Shown here piece by piece: positions 1-8,659 of a stretch of DNA of 64,000 bases (the first letter of the stretch is position 1; each line of letters begins with the position of its first letter). The notes beneath the pieces were generated by a model that was not told the DNA's origin, ran no database searches, and saw only the letters and a list, made by a program, of their open reading frames with translations. This DNA comes from Usnea hakonensis (taxonomy: Eukaryota; Ascomycota; Lecanoromycetes; Lecanorales; Parmeliaceae): contig BLJB01000011.1 of assembly GCA_013423325.1 (NCBI GenBank), forward strand, positions 124,001-188,000, read 5' to 3'. The position numbers and the translations under genes are program-made.

Positions 1-458
1 TTAAATACGAAACTGAACTTGCGAATCACGAGGCTGTAATGTCTTCTTGATTTCGATGTCTAGGTGCAGAAGATTACGAGGAGTGTCGCATACGATAACT
101 GTGAGGAGGTGTAAGGAGGTAAGGTGGAAATTGATAATCAGAAGCTGAGGATGATGATTAGGAAAGGAAGGCGAATAACATGCAGTGAGGACATCAGAGA
201 CTTGACCCGTACGGGCCGCCTCCAACGCCTCCGCTAAGCCGCCGCTGGAGCTTGAGAGTTGGCCCTCCGACCCCGCCTCCTCCTCGGCATCGCCCGAAGG
301 CAACTCCTCAGATTCCTCGGAGCCAGTAGACTCCACTCCCATCTCCTCCTCGTACTCACAATGATTGCAAGCTCTTCCGCCATGAGGGCATTGTCTAATT
401 CTAGCTCCGCTACGCGGGCGCGCAGAGCCAGAACCTCCTGCTGAGCGTTAACAAGCAT
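1..458 (-). CDS. Coiled-coil and acidic ORF pair, hypothetical
   Basis: Two overlapping minus-strand reading frames look like exons of one small protein. The first (458 down to about 360) reads as a leucine/alanine heptad coiled coil (ALRARVAELELDNALMAEEL). A plausible GT donor (gtgagt) follows it near 358. The second (342 down) starts with a Ser/Glu-rich acidic stretch and then loses protein-like character. The product is unknown. It could be the C-terminal part of the RING-finger gene that begins near 1400 on the same strand, since a coiled coil after a RING is common in ubiquitin ligases, but I could not join them with a convincing reading frame. Confidence 0.25.
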
Positions 459-616
459 GACGGGGGTAGACCTTCCAATTTGAACTGTCTGAGCATTTTC
501 CTTTCACCACTGCGTAATGCGCTTGCCAAGTGCCTTTCGGCGATTTTTTATTATCGTGGTCGGCGTAAAGTTGGCGTTGCGGCGCCGGCGGCGGTCAAAA
601 CGCGCGACTTCAATCA

Positions 617-979
617 TCACTCAGGAATCTGCGAATCAGTGAGCGCGCCACCTTTGCGATATCGGAAATGATACCTACACCCATCGCATTCTCCGCCATC
701 TGCGATTGTTTGGATATCGCTTCTAATTACCTCCAGTACCTCGTCATACTTGGCTTGCCCTCTGAGATCTAATATACCGCTGTGCATCTTGGCATTTCTT
801 GCGGCATAGAGGCGGATTTCCCAAAACATTTGCTCACAATCGTTCTCGTTTAGCTTTTCCATCGCCTGTAAAACTTCAACACAGCGATAGATGCCATGTT
901 TGGCATCTTGATAGCGCGGACAGGGAGGGGCGGGCCCCCGATCACCCGCCTCGAACGCACAAAGTATGGGGCATCGCAT
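617..979 (-). CDS. Hypothetical ORF downstream of the RING ORF
   Basis: An open frame of 120 codons with protein-like composition in its middle (MEKLNENDCEQMFWEIRLYA) and scattered Cys residues (CDGCRYHF). No family was recognised. It lies on the same strand as the RING-finger ORF at 1179-1400 and might be a later exon of it. The gap between them, 980-1178, contains stops in all frames that I checked, so an intron or decay would be needed. It may equally be an open frame that encodes nothing. Confidence 0.25.
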   Translation of the reverse strand: MRCPILCAFEAGDRGPAPPCPRYQDAKHGIYRCVEVLQAMEKLNENDCEQMFWEIRLYAARNAKMHSGILDLRGQAKYDEVLEVIRSDIQTIADGGECDGCRYHFRYRKGGALTDSQIPE

Positions 980-1178
980 AGAAGTTTGGTTGAGGCTAGC
1001 TGCGTTGTCTTCAGCTTTCGCATAGGCTTGTCAGACCACCCCTGTCTCTGCTTCTCTTCATCCAGCTCTCCTTCCGAGTAATGAGGTGTGGCGGGAGTTG
1101 TGAATCAAGTGTAGCGAACTACTGAACAACTAAGTCGGCCGCCTCCTGTATGCTTACGCTCGAATCCTTAGTATCGGC

Positions 1179-1400
1179 TTAATGTTTATCGATGACCCTC
1201 TTCATTGCCTTTAGGCTCTCAGATAAGGGAAGTGAGGGAGAACTGAATGCCGGAGAAGAGTCGAGAACACATTCTGCTCTACAGTCTGGACAATTTCGTT
1301 TCTCGTTGAACCATTGATGCAAACAACAGTAACAAAAATCGTGGCCACAATGCAGGGTAAATGGCTGTACGACATCCATGCATATATGACACATTGTCAT
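1179..1400 (-). CDS. Small C3HC4 RING-finger protein (possible E3 ubiquitin ligase)
   Basis: The 73-residue frame carries a complete C3HC4 RING: Cys4, Cys7, Cys18, His20, Cys23, Cys26, Cys37 and Cys40, with the usual Trp30 between the third and fourth ligand pairs and CPDCR at the end. RING domains recruit E2 ubiquitin-conjugating enzymes, so a ubiquitin-ligase role is likely from the family. The frame ends soon after the RING (SLKAMKRVIDKH), shorter than most such ligases, so this is either a mini-RING protein, the first exon of a longer gene running towards position 1, or a remnant. All eight zinc ligands are intact, which argues against old decay. No substrate-binding domain is visible. 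Confidence 0.55.
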   Translation of the reverse strand: MTMCHICMDVVQPFTLHCGHDFCYCCLHQWFNEKRNCPDCRAECVLDSSPAFSSPSLPLSESLKAMKRVIDKH

Positions 1401-1443
1401 GTCAATTGTCCTCTCTCAGATATTGTAGATATATTTCAGCATC

Positions 1444-1767
1444 TCACTTAGCACAGCCTATAATCTCCGTGGCGTCTTGGATATCAAGTGGATTGGAATG
1501 AATGAGCGTACCAGATATACCGACAACCCAGAAGCGAAGGTGAGGTCTATCATCCTTCATCGAGCCAACAAACTCCCATATGCCGACGCGAGGTCTCCGA
1601 GTATCGTAGATCTCATCTACTACAAATATTCCAGTGTATAGATATCGCTGGTTTACATCTGGGTGGTCGAAAGGGCCTGAACCTCTGGCGATTGGAGCTT
1701 TTAATCTTATTTGGCCTTTTTCGGCGCCTTTCCTCGCATCATACTTCGCAATTGATTGCTTCTTCAT
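1444..1767 (-). CDS. Hypothetical protein, 107 aa
   Basis: This frame has good protein character throughout: a basic start (MKKQSIAKYDARKG), then alternating hydrophobic and polar residues typical of a beta-rich fold (YLYTGIFVVDEIYD; PHLRFWVVGISG). I do not recognise the family. No signal peptide or membrane segment is visible. It lies just upstream of, and on the same strand as, the RING ORF, with 43 bases between them, so it may be an upstream exon of the same gene. The intervening bases contain a GT near the end of the frame but no junction that I can defend. Confidence 0.35.
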   Translation of the reverse strand: MKKQSIAKYDARKGAEKGQIRLKAPIARGSGPFDHPDVNQRYLYTGIFVVDEIYDTRRPRVGIWEFVGSMKDDRPHLRFWVVGISGTLIHSNPLDIQDATEIIGCAK

Positions 1768-2299
1768 ATCACTCTGGATTTGGCTGGACCTCTGTGGACG
1801 TTGAAGGAAGTGGCTAATAGGGCCAACCTGGGATGATCGGCTTTGTGCTATCCTTGGGCAGCAAGTTGGGCATAAGCGCTGCTCAGGGCCTCCACGCCCC
1901 TAATCATAACCTATCTACTGTATGTGACATTGTCACCATAAAGTACGCGTCCATGAGTGATGCATTTCAGTCAGATCAGCATGTGGAGAACTGATTTTAA
2001 AATGAAACCCCATGAAAACACCTGAGAAGACCCCTCGATGAGGACTATCGTAGTCTCGATTCAGCCTGAATGTGACTTCCTATTGTGGATCTGATTCACC
2101 GCATTGAAAGAGGTAGCCGGAAACCATCGTATATTTGGGTGCGTTGAGTATATCAGCTACAGCAGTGGCCATAAAAGGTTCGAACGCTTTTGCTGGCTTC
2201 CCGCGCGTCGCCTTCTCGAGCTTCTTCTTCTCTTAATCAAGTTTGTCCCCTAAGTCAGTAATCTTGCTGCTGTCTCGAGTAGCCTGATCTTCGACTTTC
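1768..2299. other. No supported gene
   Basis: I see no frame with protein character. The stretch separates two weak minus-strand ORFs and holds no obvious repeat or terminator. Confidence 0.4.
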
Positions 2300-3016
2300 T
2301 CAAGCTTTTTCTTCTCTCCAGCGAGACTGGCTTGTAAGATGTGAGAAAGAATGGCTTGTAGGATGTGAGAAAGAATGGCTTGTAAGATGTGAGAAAGAAT
2401 GAATTGGTGACTTCAGTGAGTGAGGTTTGGGGAATTTGAGAAGACAATATTCTTCTGCTGTGTATTGGTGGAAAAGGTCCGGGGCTTGTCGAATTTGATC
2501 TTTAGGGTATCGAGGTTGGATTGTACCCCTTTTTTTTCCCCGGGCTGCTTTCTCCCTCTTAGTCTTATAGGCTTGCTCCTTTGCTGCCATGTCTTTATTG
2601 TGCTTCTACTGCGTATCGGTGGAAGAAGTCTGAAGCTTATTGAATTCAAGACGAAGCGTATCGAGTATGGATTGTACCCTCTCCTTTTCTCGAGCTGCCA
2701 TCTTCCTCTCATCACGTCGAAGATGGAGGAGGGGTGTCCAATCCAGGCAAACGTGCCTAATAGGGCATGGTCAACACATTGGCTACGAGAAGATAACACG
2801 CAGTAAACGCCATTTACATACCTTGTACCTTATGACATCTAGGATGCCAGTCAAAGTGACTCTCATTTCTGAGAGAACTTTCAGTTCGGTAATCTTGACC
2901 ATGAGTGGATCTGGTTTTTTGGCCAGCCCAAACCGGCCAGACACGCGCTGGTAGGCGGTTAGTCGCTTGTCAAAGGTTTTGGTTAGACGTTTGAGCTGAG
3001 CTCGGGTTCGGAACAA
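2300..3016 (-). CDS. Hypothetical coiled-coil protein with a duplicated segment
   Basis: A two-exon model fits. Exon 1 (3016 to about 2823) encodes a basic helical stretch (FRTRAQLKRLTKTFDKRL) ending at a GT donor (gtatgt). An acceptor ending tag follows near 2755, and the frame then carries two diverged copies of one unit about 150 bases apart, each reading roughly VQSxLDTLxxxFxK. Downstream is a 24-base tandem repeat. No known family was recognised. The predicted product is helical and charged, probably a coiled coil. The frame shifts between the repeat copies unless another intron is present, so the gene may be decayed. It sits in the gene-poor left island. Confidence 0.3.
2330..2402. repeat. 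24-base tandem repeat, three copies
   Basis: The unit cttgtaagatgtgagaaaga plus atgg occurs three times in a row with one or two base changes. In one minus-strand frame it reads as repeated FLTSYKP. It is probably a short minisatellite. Confidence 0.8.
2455..2720. repeat. Diverged tandem duplication, period about 150 bases
   Basis: Two blocks, near 2455-2570 and 2605-2720, align by eye: both contain ggtggaa-aagt, then gaatt, then gtatcgag-ttggattgtaccc, then a pyrimidine run and a gctgc-tcttcctct-like end. Read on the minus strand they encode the same helical peptide unit, so the duplication is probably of coding origin. Confidence 0.65.
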
Positions 3017-3984
3017 GGGAGCGGAAACATGTGGACAGGGCGAGTGTATAAGGGATCAAGTGAGACCTACTGCGAAGGCTTTGTTAGAGGAGGAGGAGGA
3101 GAAGACAAGGGAGATAATTTTCTAAGATCATAGTTAGCTTCATACTGCCAGTCTCAAGAAATTAAGAACGTTGGTTAAACGGGCTAGTAAACAATATATC
3201 TGGTCATCAACAAGGGGCTGATGCTAGGGATGAGCATATGTAATACAGAAATACAGCAGAGAACAAGAACGAATAGAGATAGTAGACTAAATAAAGCAGA
3301 CAAGGACTCACGGTAATATAGTGGTGGTAGGTGGTGGGTGGGTAGTATGGTGGTGGTGATGTTTGCTTGGAGAAAAAAGAAAAGAAAAGAAGAAAGGAAA
3401 AGGTCGGAGAAGAAATACTTGAGCCTAACTACTAAGCGTTCGGAACATTCAATGATTGGCGGGAAGGTTGTGGTGCGTATTTAATTCGACGAGTAAACGG
3501 CACCTCATGACACGGTTTGCAATAGCGCTGACGCGTCGGTTTTTCGGAATATATAGGTATGAAAAGGTAAGCAGAGAAGAAAGGAAACAAACAGCTATCC
3601 GAGTGCCTGCCGGGAAGGCACAACTTGCCACAGGTGTGAAGGATGCTCCGAGTAAAGGGAGGAAAGGTCAGACCAAACCGGAAAGAAAGAAATTCAAGAG
3701 TGAGCTCCGGAGGTAGCAGTAAAGAGGGACGTAAAGATATTATAGGGGTCTGTATAATGGATGTTGGAATGACCAACGATCTCACGGCTGTGACCTCTGT
3801 AACAACAAAGCCTCAGCTAGGCAATTGTGACAATTCACACCCGTATTTCCCGGTCGCAAGGGAGGACGGTACGGCAAATCTTTCTTTTCTTGAGATTTTT
3901 CATACTGCTGAGCAGGAACTGACTTGGGTCATTTTTAAAAGAGTAATGATTACAAGAGCGGGTTCACTACTAGAGTAGCTTTGG
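3017..3984. other. No supported gene
   Basis: A purine-rich patch (aaaagaaaagaagaaagg near 3380) and scattered short frames only. A plus-strand frame at 3456-3716 is lysine/arginine rich but resembles no family that I know. Confidence 0.4.
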
Positions 3985-4780
3985 TTAAAAAGTAGATGAA
4001 AGGGACTTGGTCTTCCGACCAAGCTGTACGCCTTTATTACTGCCGCTTTGGCAGTCGTATCCAATACGCTCCTTGATTATCTTAGTGGCCGCCTTCATTT
4101 GACCGTAATTGACAGCAACACCTTCGGAACTGGAGAGTTCTTTGAGTTCCTCATTGAAGAAGTGTTGGCCTCGATCTAGGTAGCATGCAGGTTTTCCGTA
4201 CATGGTAAAGAATAATCTGTCGCCGCACGTTTCTCCGAGTCTTTTCTCTCTTTACCCATCTTATCATGAAGCATCGAGCCATATCTGTCCCCACATCAGA
4301 CAGTTTGCAAATGTCTAAGTGAGTGCTGCTGCAGCCGTAGAAGTCATCTCATCAAAGGCACCATATAACGTCTTCCCCGTTAGCTGCTTTGGTAGCAAAT
4401 GGAATGACGAACCTACTCATGTAGCAGACCAATGCGAGGTTGAAAGATGCTCCTGCTCTAGTAGTCGGAGATACTATTGCGAGTGATGAAGGCACGCTCG
4501 GAAGCGGTACAACCTCCGCTTCAGTTGATGGTACCAAATCTACTTTGGCTCACTCAACGCGCGGCAGGAAGTGATATCTTAGGAAGCAGTACAATTCATC
4601 AAAGCTTTGGAATCCCCCGAAGAAATCATCCATGTAGAAAGTAAGGGCTGGCAATTCCGAAGGCTTGTCCATGCAATAATGAAGGTTCGTTTAATGGAGG
4701 AGGTAGGCAGCCAAAAACCCGGTACACGGCCTCAGTCATCGTGAAGCCTGCAGACTGAGAACCCTGCTGCATCCTGGTAG
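3985..4780 (-). mobile_element. Ty3/gypsy retrotransposon relic (reverse transcriptase and integrase pieces)
   Basis: Near 4780-4530 the minus strand encodes a reverse-transcriptase palm: MQQGSQSAGFTMTEAVYRVF in one frame, then after a one-base shift TFYMDDFFGGF, which holds the catalytic YMDD box, and LRYHFLPRVE followed by a TGA where Trp is usual. Further along the strand, at 4203-3985, is an integrase-like core reading YLDRGQHFFNEELKELSSSE, matching the Asp-containing motif of fungal gypsy integrases. The RT-then-IN order fits Ty3/gypsy rather than Ty1/copia. Frameshift, nonsense codon and loss of the flanking domains show it is dead. No LTRs were found. Gag and protease could not be recognised upstream (4800-5750). 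Confidence 0.65.
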
Positions 4781-5479
4781 GTTTTATCTGCTCTTCGTAC
4801 TATCGTTGGTAAGCTTGTAGCTGAGGCTAGCAAGTTTAACACCTTCGGTACGCTTGATAAGACTAGTACTGGCTGTGGTAGCCATCTTTATGAAAATGGG
4901 GACTCAGGTGAGGGAAATTCTTCAGCATAAGATGGAATAGTAGATTCTATTTGATAGAATGAGAAGGCAAGTGCCTCGCACTCTATCTTCCAACAGCGTT
5001 TAGTAAACGCATCCGAGCGTAGATGGGAGAGAATTCTGTAAGACGTAATGAGAAGGTAAGCGTCTAGAGCTCAATCCTTAGTCTTCGAGGAACTGATGGT
5101 TTTGTGGAAACAAGATTGGTATCAGAATACGGATTGAGTTAGTCAACTCGAGGCCTGCTAGCAGTGCGGTGGCAACCGGACTGGTAGCGTGCATTCGACC
5201 CTGACGATCCTCGTCGTATGCAAAGGGAGTAGATCGCCCTATTCCGGGAGGGGCTACGGCAGAATCAGCATGTCCTCGATGACGATGACGAGGAAGCGAT
5301 CGAATTGTCATGCGAAACTCCATCTCCAGATCAGGATCAACGAGGAGCCCCATAAGAAGCTCAACTTATTTGTCCAACATCTCCACTGACTTCGCCAGGT
5401 CGCCAATCGAAGTTGGGGGAGGGGGAGGTGATTGTGGCTGGCTTGCAGATTGAGAACCACCAGCAGTGAAAGATTGATG

Positions 5480-5518
5480 CGGAAGTGGGCGAGGGCGAGG
5501 GCGAGGGCGAGGGCGACT
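5480..5518. repeat. GGGCGA hexanucleotide microsatellite
   Basis: Several back-to-back copies of gggcga/gagggc. In plus-strand translation this gives an Arg-Ala run, an artefact of the repeat rather than evidence for a gene. Confidence 0.85.
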
Positions 5519-5849
5519 GCTAGGGCTGTCGTCCTCATCAAAGGTAAATGGGTTGCCGCGACTTTCTTGGCCGCCATCAGATCCACTACCAGCGCTGGAA
5601 GACTGCTGCTGACGAGCTTGGCTGTCAGTGCTGTTGGAAGACTGCTACTTGCGCGGAGGAGTACGAGCGCCACTGCTAGCGGTGCAGAAGATAGAAAAGC
5701 TATGAAATATTATCAGCCGATAATTCAGAATTTAAAAAGACCTTAAGGTTCAATCGACTCTACAGCACCATGATTGGAGTACTCACATTGTGTAGACGTT
5801 AGCTGTGACGTAGAAAAGTAGTTTCTCCCATTGAAGGCGGGTAGTTGTA

Positions 5850-6327
5850 TAAAAGTGCGACTTGCTTTACCTTGCAACGCCCTGGACACATTTCGACTCA
5901 ATCGCCAGATGAGACCCCTGTAAGCTGGGTCCCCCGTAGAGTATCTTCGAACGCGAGCTCCACAGTGAGCAGACGCAAGGTAATTTTCTTCCATTTCGAC
6001 GGCTCCGTTCTCTTACCTTTGAGCCATGTGAAGGCAAGTATAGCTGTGAAGAAATTCTTGCCGGCCGAAGAGGGATACCCAAAATTGTACATCATCCCAC
6101 GTCAGAAATTGCTGTTGGGCTGCGGAGTCCTGGTAGCTCCTGACGATTTCTCCGATACGGCCGCACGAGTCGATGACGAGATTAATACACAGGCACATGG
6201 ACCACAGAGCCTTTGGAGATCGGTATGAAGCCATCATCTTCGGCGGAAAAAAAAAGCGGAGGATCGTCGTGACGTCTTTTTTGTGCACCTTTGTCCATGC
6301 CTCTGCGACAGATCCTGGGGTGAGCAC
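5850..6327 (-). pseudogene. Relic of a DUF3435-type tyrosine recombinase
   Basis: The minus strand at 6327-6013 reads KDVTTILRFFF, a run of about 20 residues, then INLVIDSCGRIGEI, resembling the first catalytic-arginine box of tyrosine recombinases (S/T-G-x-R-x-G-E), and QQFLTWDDVQFWV. After a frame change the strand continues at about 6060-5898 with AFTWLKGKRTEPSKWKKITL and RLLTVELAFEDTL, which follows the same order as fungal DUF3435 proteins. DUF3435 recombinases are Crypton-like and include the captains of Starship elements. The frame is broken, and the His/Arg and Tyr boxes expected further along were not found, so this is a decayed fragment. The identification rests on remembered family pattern and should be searched. 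Confidence 0.5.
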
Positions 6328-6639
6328 TCAATGAGCCTCTTAAAAAACTATTGTGCAGAAAGGTACTGAGATGCACAAATCAAGCGCAGATTAAGCTTGT
6401 CTGTGCTTGTGGTATTCAGAGTGGGTCTGCTTAGAAATGGGGATGGCTGCAGAATGGTCGTGTTTCGTGTCGAACCCATCAGAACATGTGGGAAAGGTAA
6501 AGGGTCAGACGGTGGCATGATCTTGGAATATACCACGTTCTGGAGAGGTGGAATTACAACCAAAGCGGTGTTTTTGGCAGCCATAGGCGAAAAGACTAGG
6601 TGTGTCACGGCGGGTCAGTGATCTCGATCTCGAGAATGT

Positions 6640-8330
6640 TTCCGCACTTCCATGTGCTCAGTCTGATCCCTTTACTTTTTTGACGAACTGAGTTGACTGT
6701 TCCCGCCTTTCGCGCGTTGTATCCGGGGATGTTCTTGCTAAGCGTTTGCCTCACACCATTTCAAGAAACTCTTCAAGAGATTTCTCATCCTGAGAATGAT
6801 ACGCCATGGCCGCTAATCCCCAGACCTTGGAAGTGTCAATGTCGATGTCGCCTCCAGCACCCTCGTATCGATCACAGCAAAGTCGGTCTCCCTGTAATCG
6901 TAGTCGACATCGCGAGGTATTTTCTTCCATAGCGCTGTGGGTTCTGGGTCTGGACTTTCTGCCGTTGTCTTGTACCAAGTTAGGCTTCCTGCGATCAAGG
7001 CGGGGAGGTGCTCCAGATCAAGGAGATAGAGAAAGAAGTACCCATACCAAAACTATCATCATACTGATGTCCGGCTCGCTGGTGAGTATTAATAGCTTCT
7101 CCAGCCTCCTGTAGACATCCTACCCCGCTGCAAAATCAAGCTCTTGAGGAGGCGTAGCTTTGGCGCGCTTCTGACATATGACCATGGAAACCCTTTTTTC
7201 GGCTTCAGTTTCTCTTTCGCGGTTGGATCATTTCCTTCACAGGGACAGCAAATATCGAAATGATCAGTTTTCGGACATCAATACTGGCTCGTCTGAGGCT
7301 TGAGCCTACTTTGAGGCAGATGAACACCATGCCATGTGAGACTTTCGTAGTTTTTCCAGGGAATTGGCTCGATTGGCCTTTTCGACTTCAATGCATTGAT
7401 TACTTCTAAGTCAGAAACGTCACCGCATTGACTTCCTCGGATCGTGCATTCCAATCTTCTCTCGATGTCCGATTCCGTAATACCGTGGGCTGCACTTTTA
7501 GCCCTGTGTCATGATTGAGAGGAGATTCGCATTCGTAAAAACACCTAGAAGAACCATGAGCGTCTGGTCCGAGCCTATTGTCAGCAGCAGGCTCGGTCAG
7601 CCTCAAACCAGGCCACAACGACTGACCTTTCCAGGGCCCATCTCATCGCTATTCAAACCTCCTGGCCCCGTAGAATGTGGTTTTGCAGAGACTTTTGTCA
7701 ATGGGCTTCAATTGATGCCTAAGTTCCGTGCAAGCCCGTGTTTCGTCGCTCCATTGAAGACCGTAGTCATCGTTTTACTAGAGGATAGAAGTAAGATCTT
7801 AGGAGCGTTGGCATCGCTATGGTCTGGACGATGAGCAAAGAAAGAGAATCTATATATACCTTTGGATGTATTTGTTGATCAATTTGTTCTGCTAGGTCGT
7901 TGTCTTCGTTGTCAATATACCTCAGCATTTGGCCACATACATTCAGCCATTGATCGGGGGTGGGTGATAGGCCAGCATGGTCGACGAGAGAATTCTTGTA
8001 GGTGCTAGGTTGTATACACTGGAATATGTTTGATGGATGCATTTCTTAACATACTTTCCTTTGTCACCCAAGTTCGGTGCTCAATTCACAAATCGAGATA
8101 TTTGAGAGAAATTAATGAAAAGGGAAAGAAGTGACAACGGCTTTGAGCGGCTCACATTACAAGGTAGAAAGCACATTGACCTGCACGGCTCTTAATCGTG
8201 TTGTTTCCTTTGCTCATAGTGGTATTTTTCCCTGTAAACCATTATTCATTCATTGAACACGAGTTGCGTGGTTGGCAGACTTAATTTTTGACGTACCCAA
8301 AACACTCATCCAACCTAGTGAGCCAGCGGA
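6640..8330. other. Gene-poor stretch with short degenerate frames
   Basis: A minus-strand frame near 6998-6751 has some protein character (WKKIPRDVDYDYRETDFAVI; then, in another frame, VWGLAAMAYHSQDEKSLEEF), which suggests a decayed gene of unknown type. The rest holds no frame that I can support. Confidence 0.3.
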
Positions 8331-8358
8331 GAGATGACTGTAGTAAGTACATGCACTG

Positions 8359-8640
8359 TCAAAATCTTTTGAATGCGTACCAATAGCAGGGTCTTCTTCG
8401 CCGGCAGCTCAGTAGTAGTCTCAGGGCTTGTGTAGTCATCTTAGGTTCTCTAGCATTGGGGAAATGATCAAATAGATAGCACTTTCCCCTCTCATCCTTA
8501 ATGGTACTGGTAGCAGTCAACTGTATCTCATCAACATCATCAAAGTAGAGGGAGGGATGAGACCAAGATGGAGTAACGAGCCCGATGAAGAGATCAGTCC
8601 AAAGAACAGTGTCGTGCTTATTGAAGAATCCTGGAGACAA
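8359..8640 (-). CDS. Hypothetical ORF, 93 aa
   Basis: The frame has a plausible folded-protein composition (DTVLWTDLFIGLVTPSWSHP; YFDDVDEIQLTATSTIKDER) and an ATG. I do not recognise the family. It ends in an arginine-rich tail (SCRRRRPCYWYAFKRF) that looks like read-through into non-coding sequence, so an intron may start before it. It stands alone in the gene-poor island, and decay cannot be excluded. Confidence 0.3.
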   Translation of the reverse strand: MSPGFFNKHDTVLWTDLFIGLVTPSWSHPSLYFDDVDEIQLTATSTIKDERGKCYLFDHFPNAREPKMTTQALRLLLSCRRRRPCYWYAFKRF

Positions 8641-8659
8641 GTTTCATTAACCTGACTCG

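Noticed and set aside
5308..5746. Arg-Ala or Ala-Leu rich protein over the hexamer repeat
   Set aside because: The composition comes entirely from the gggcga microsatellite; flanks show no protein character.
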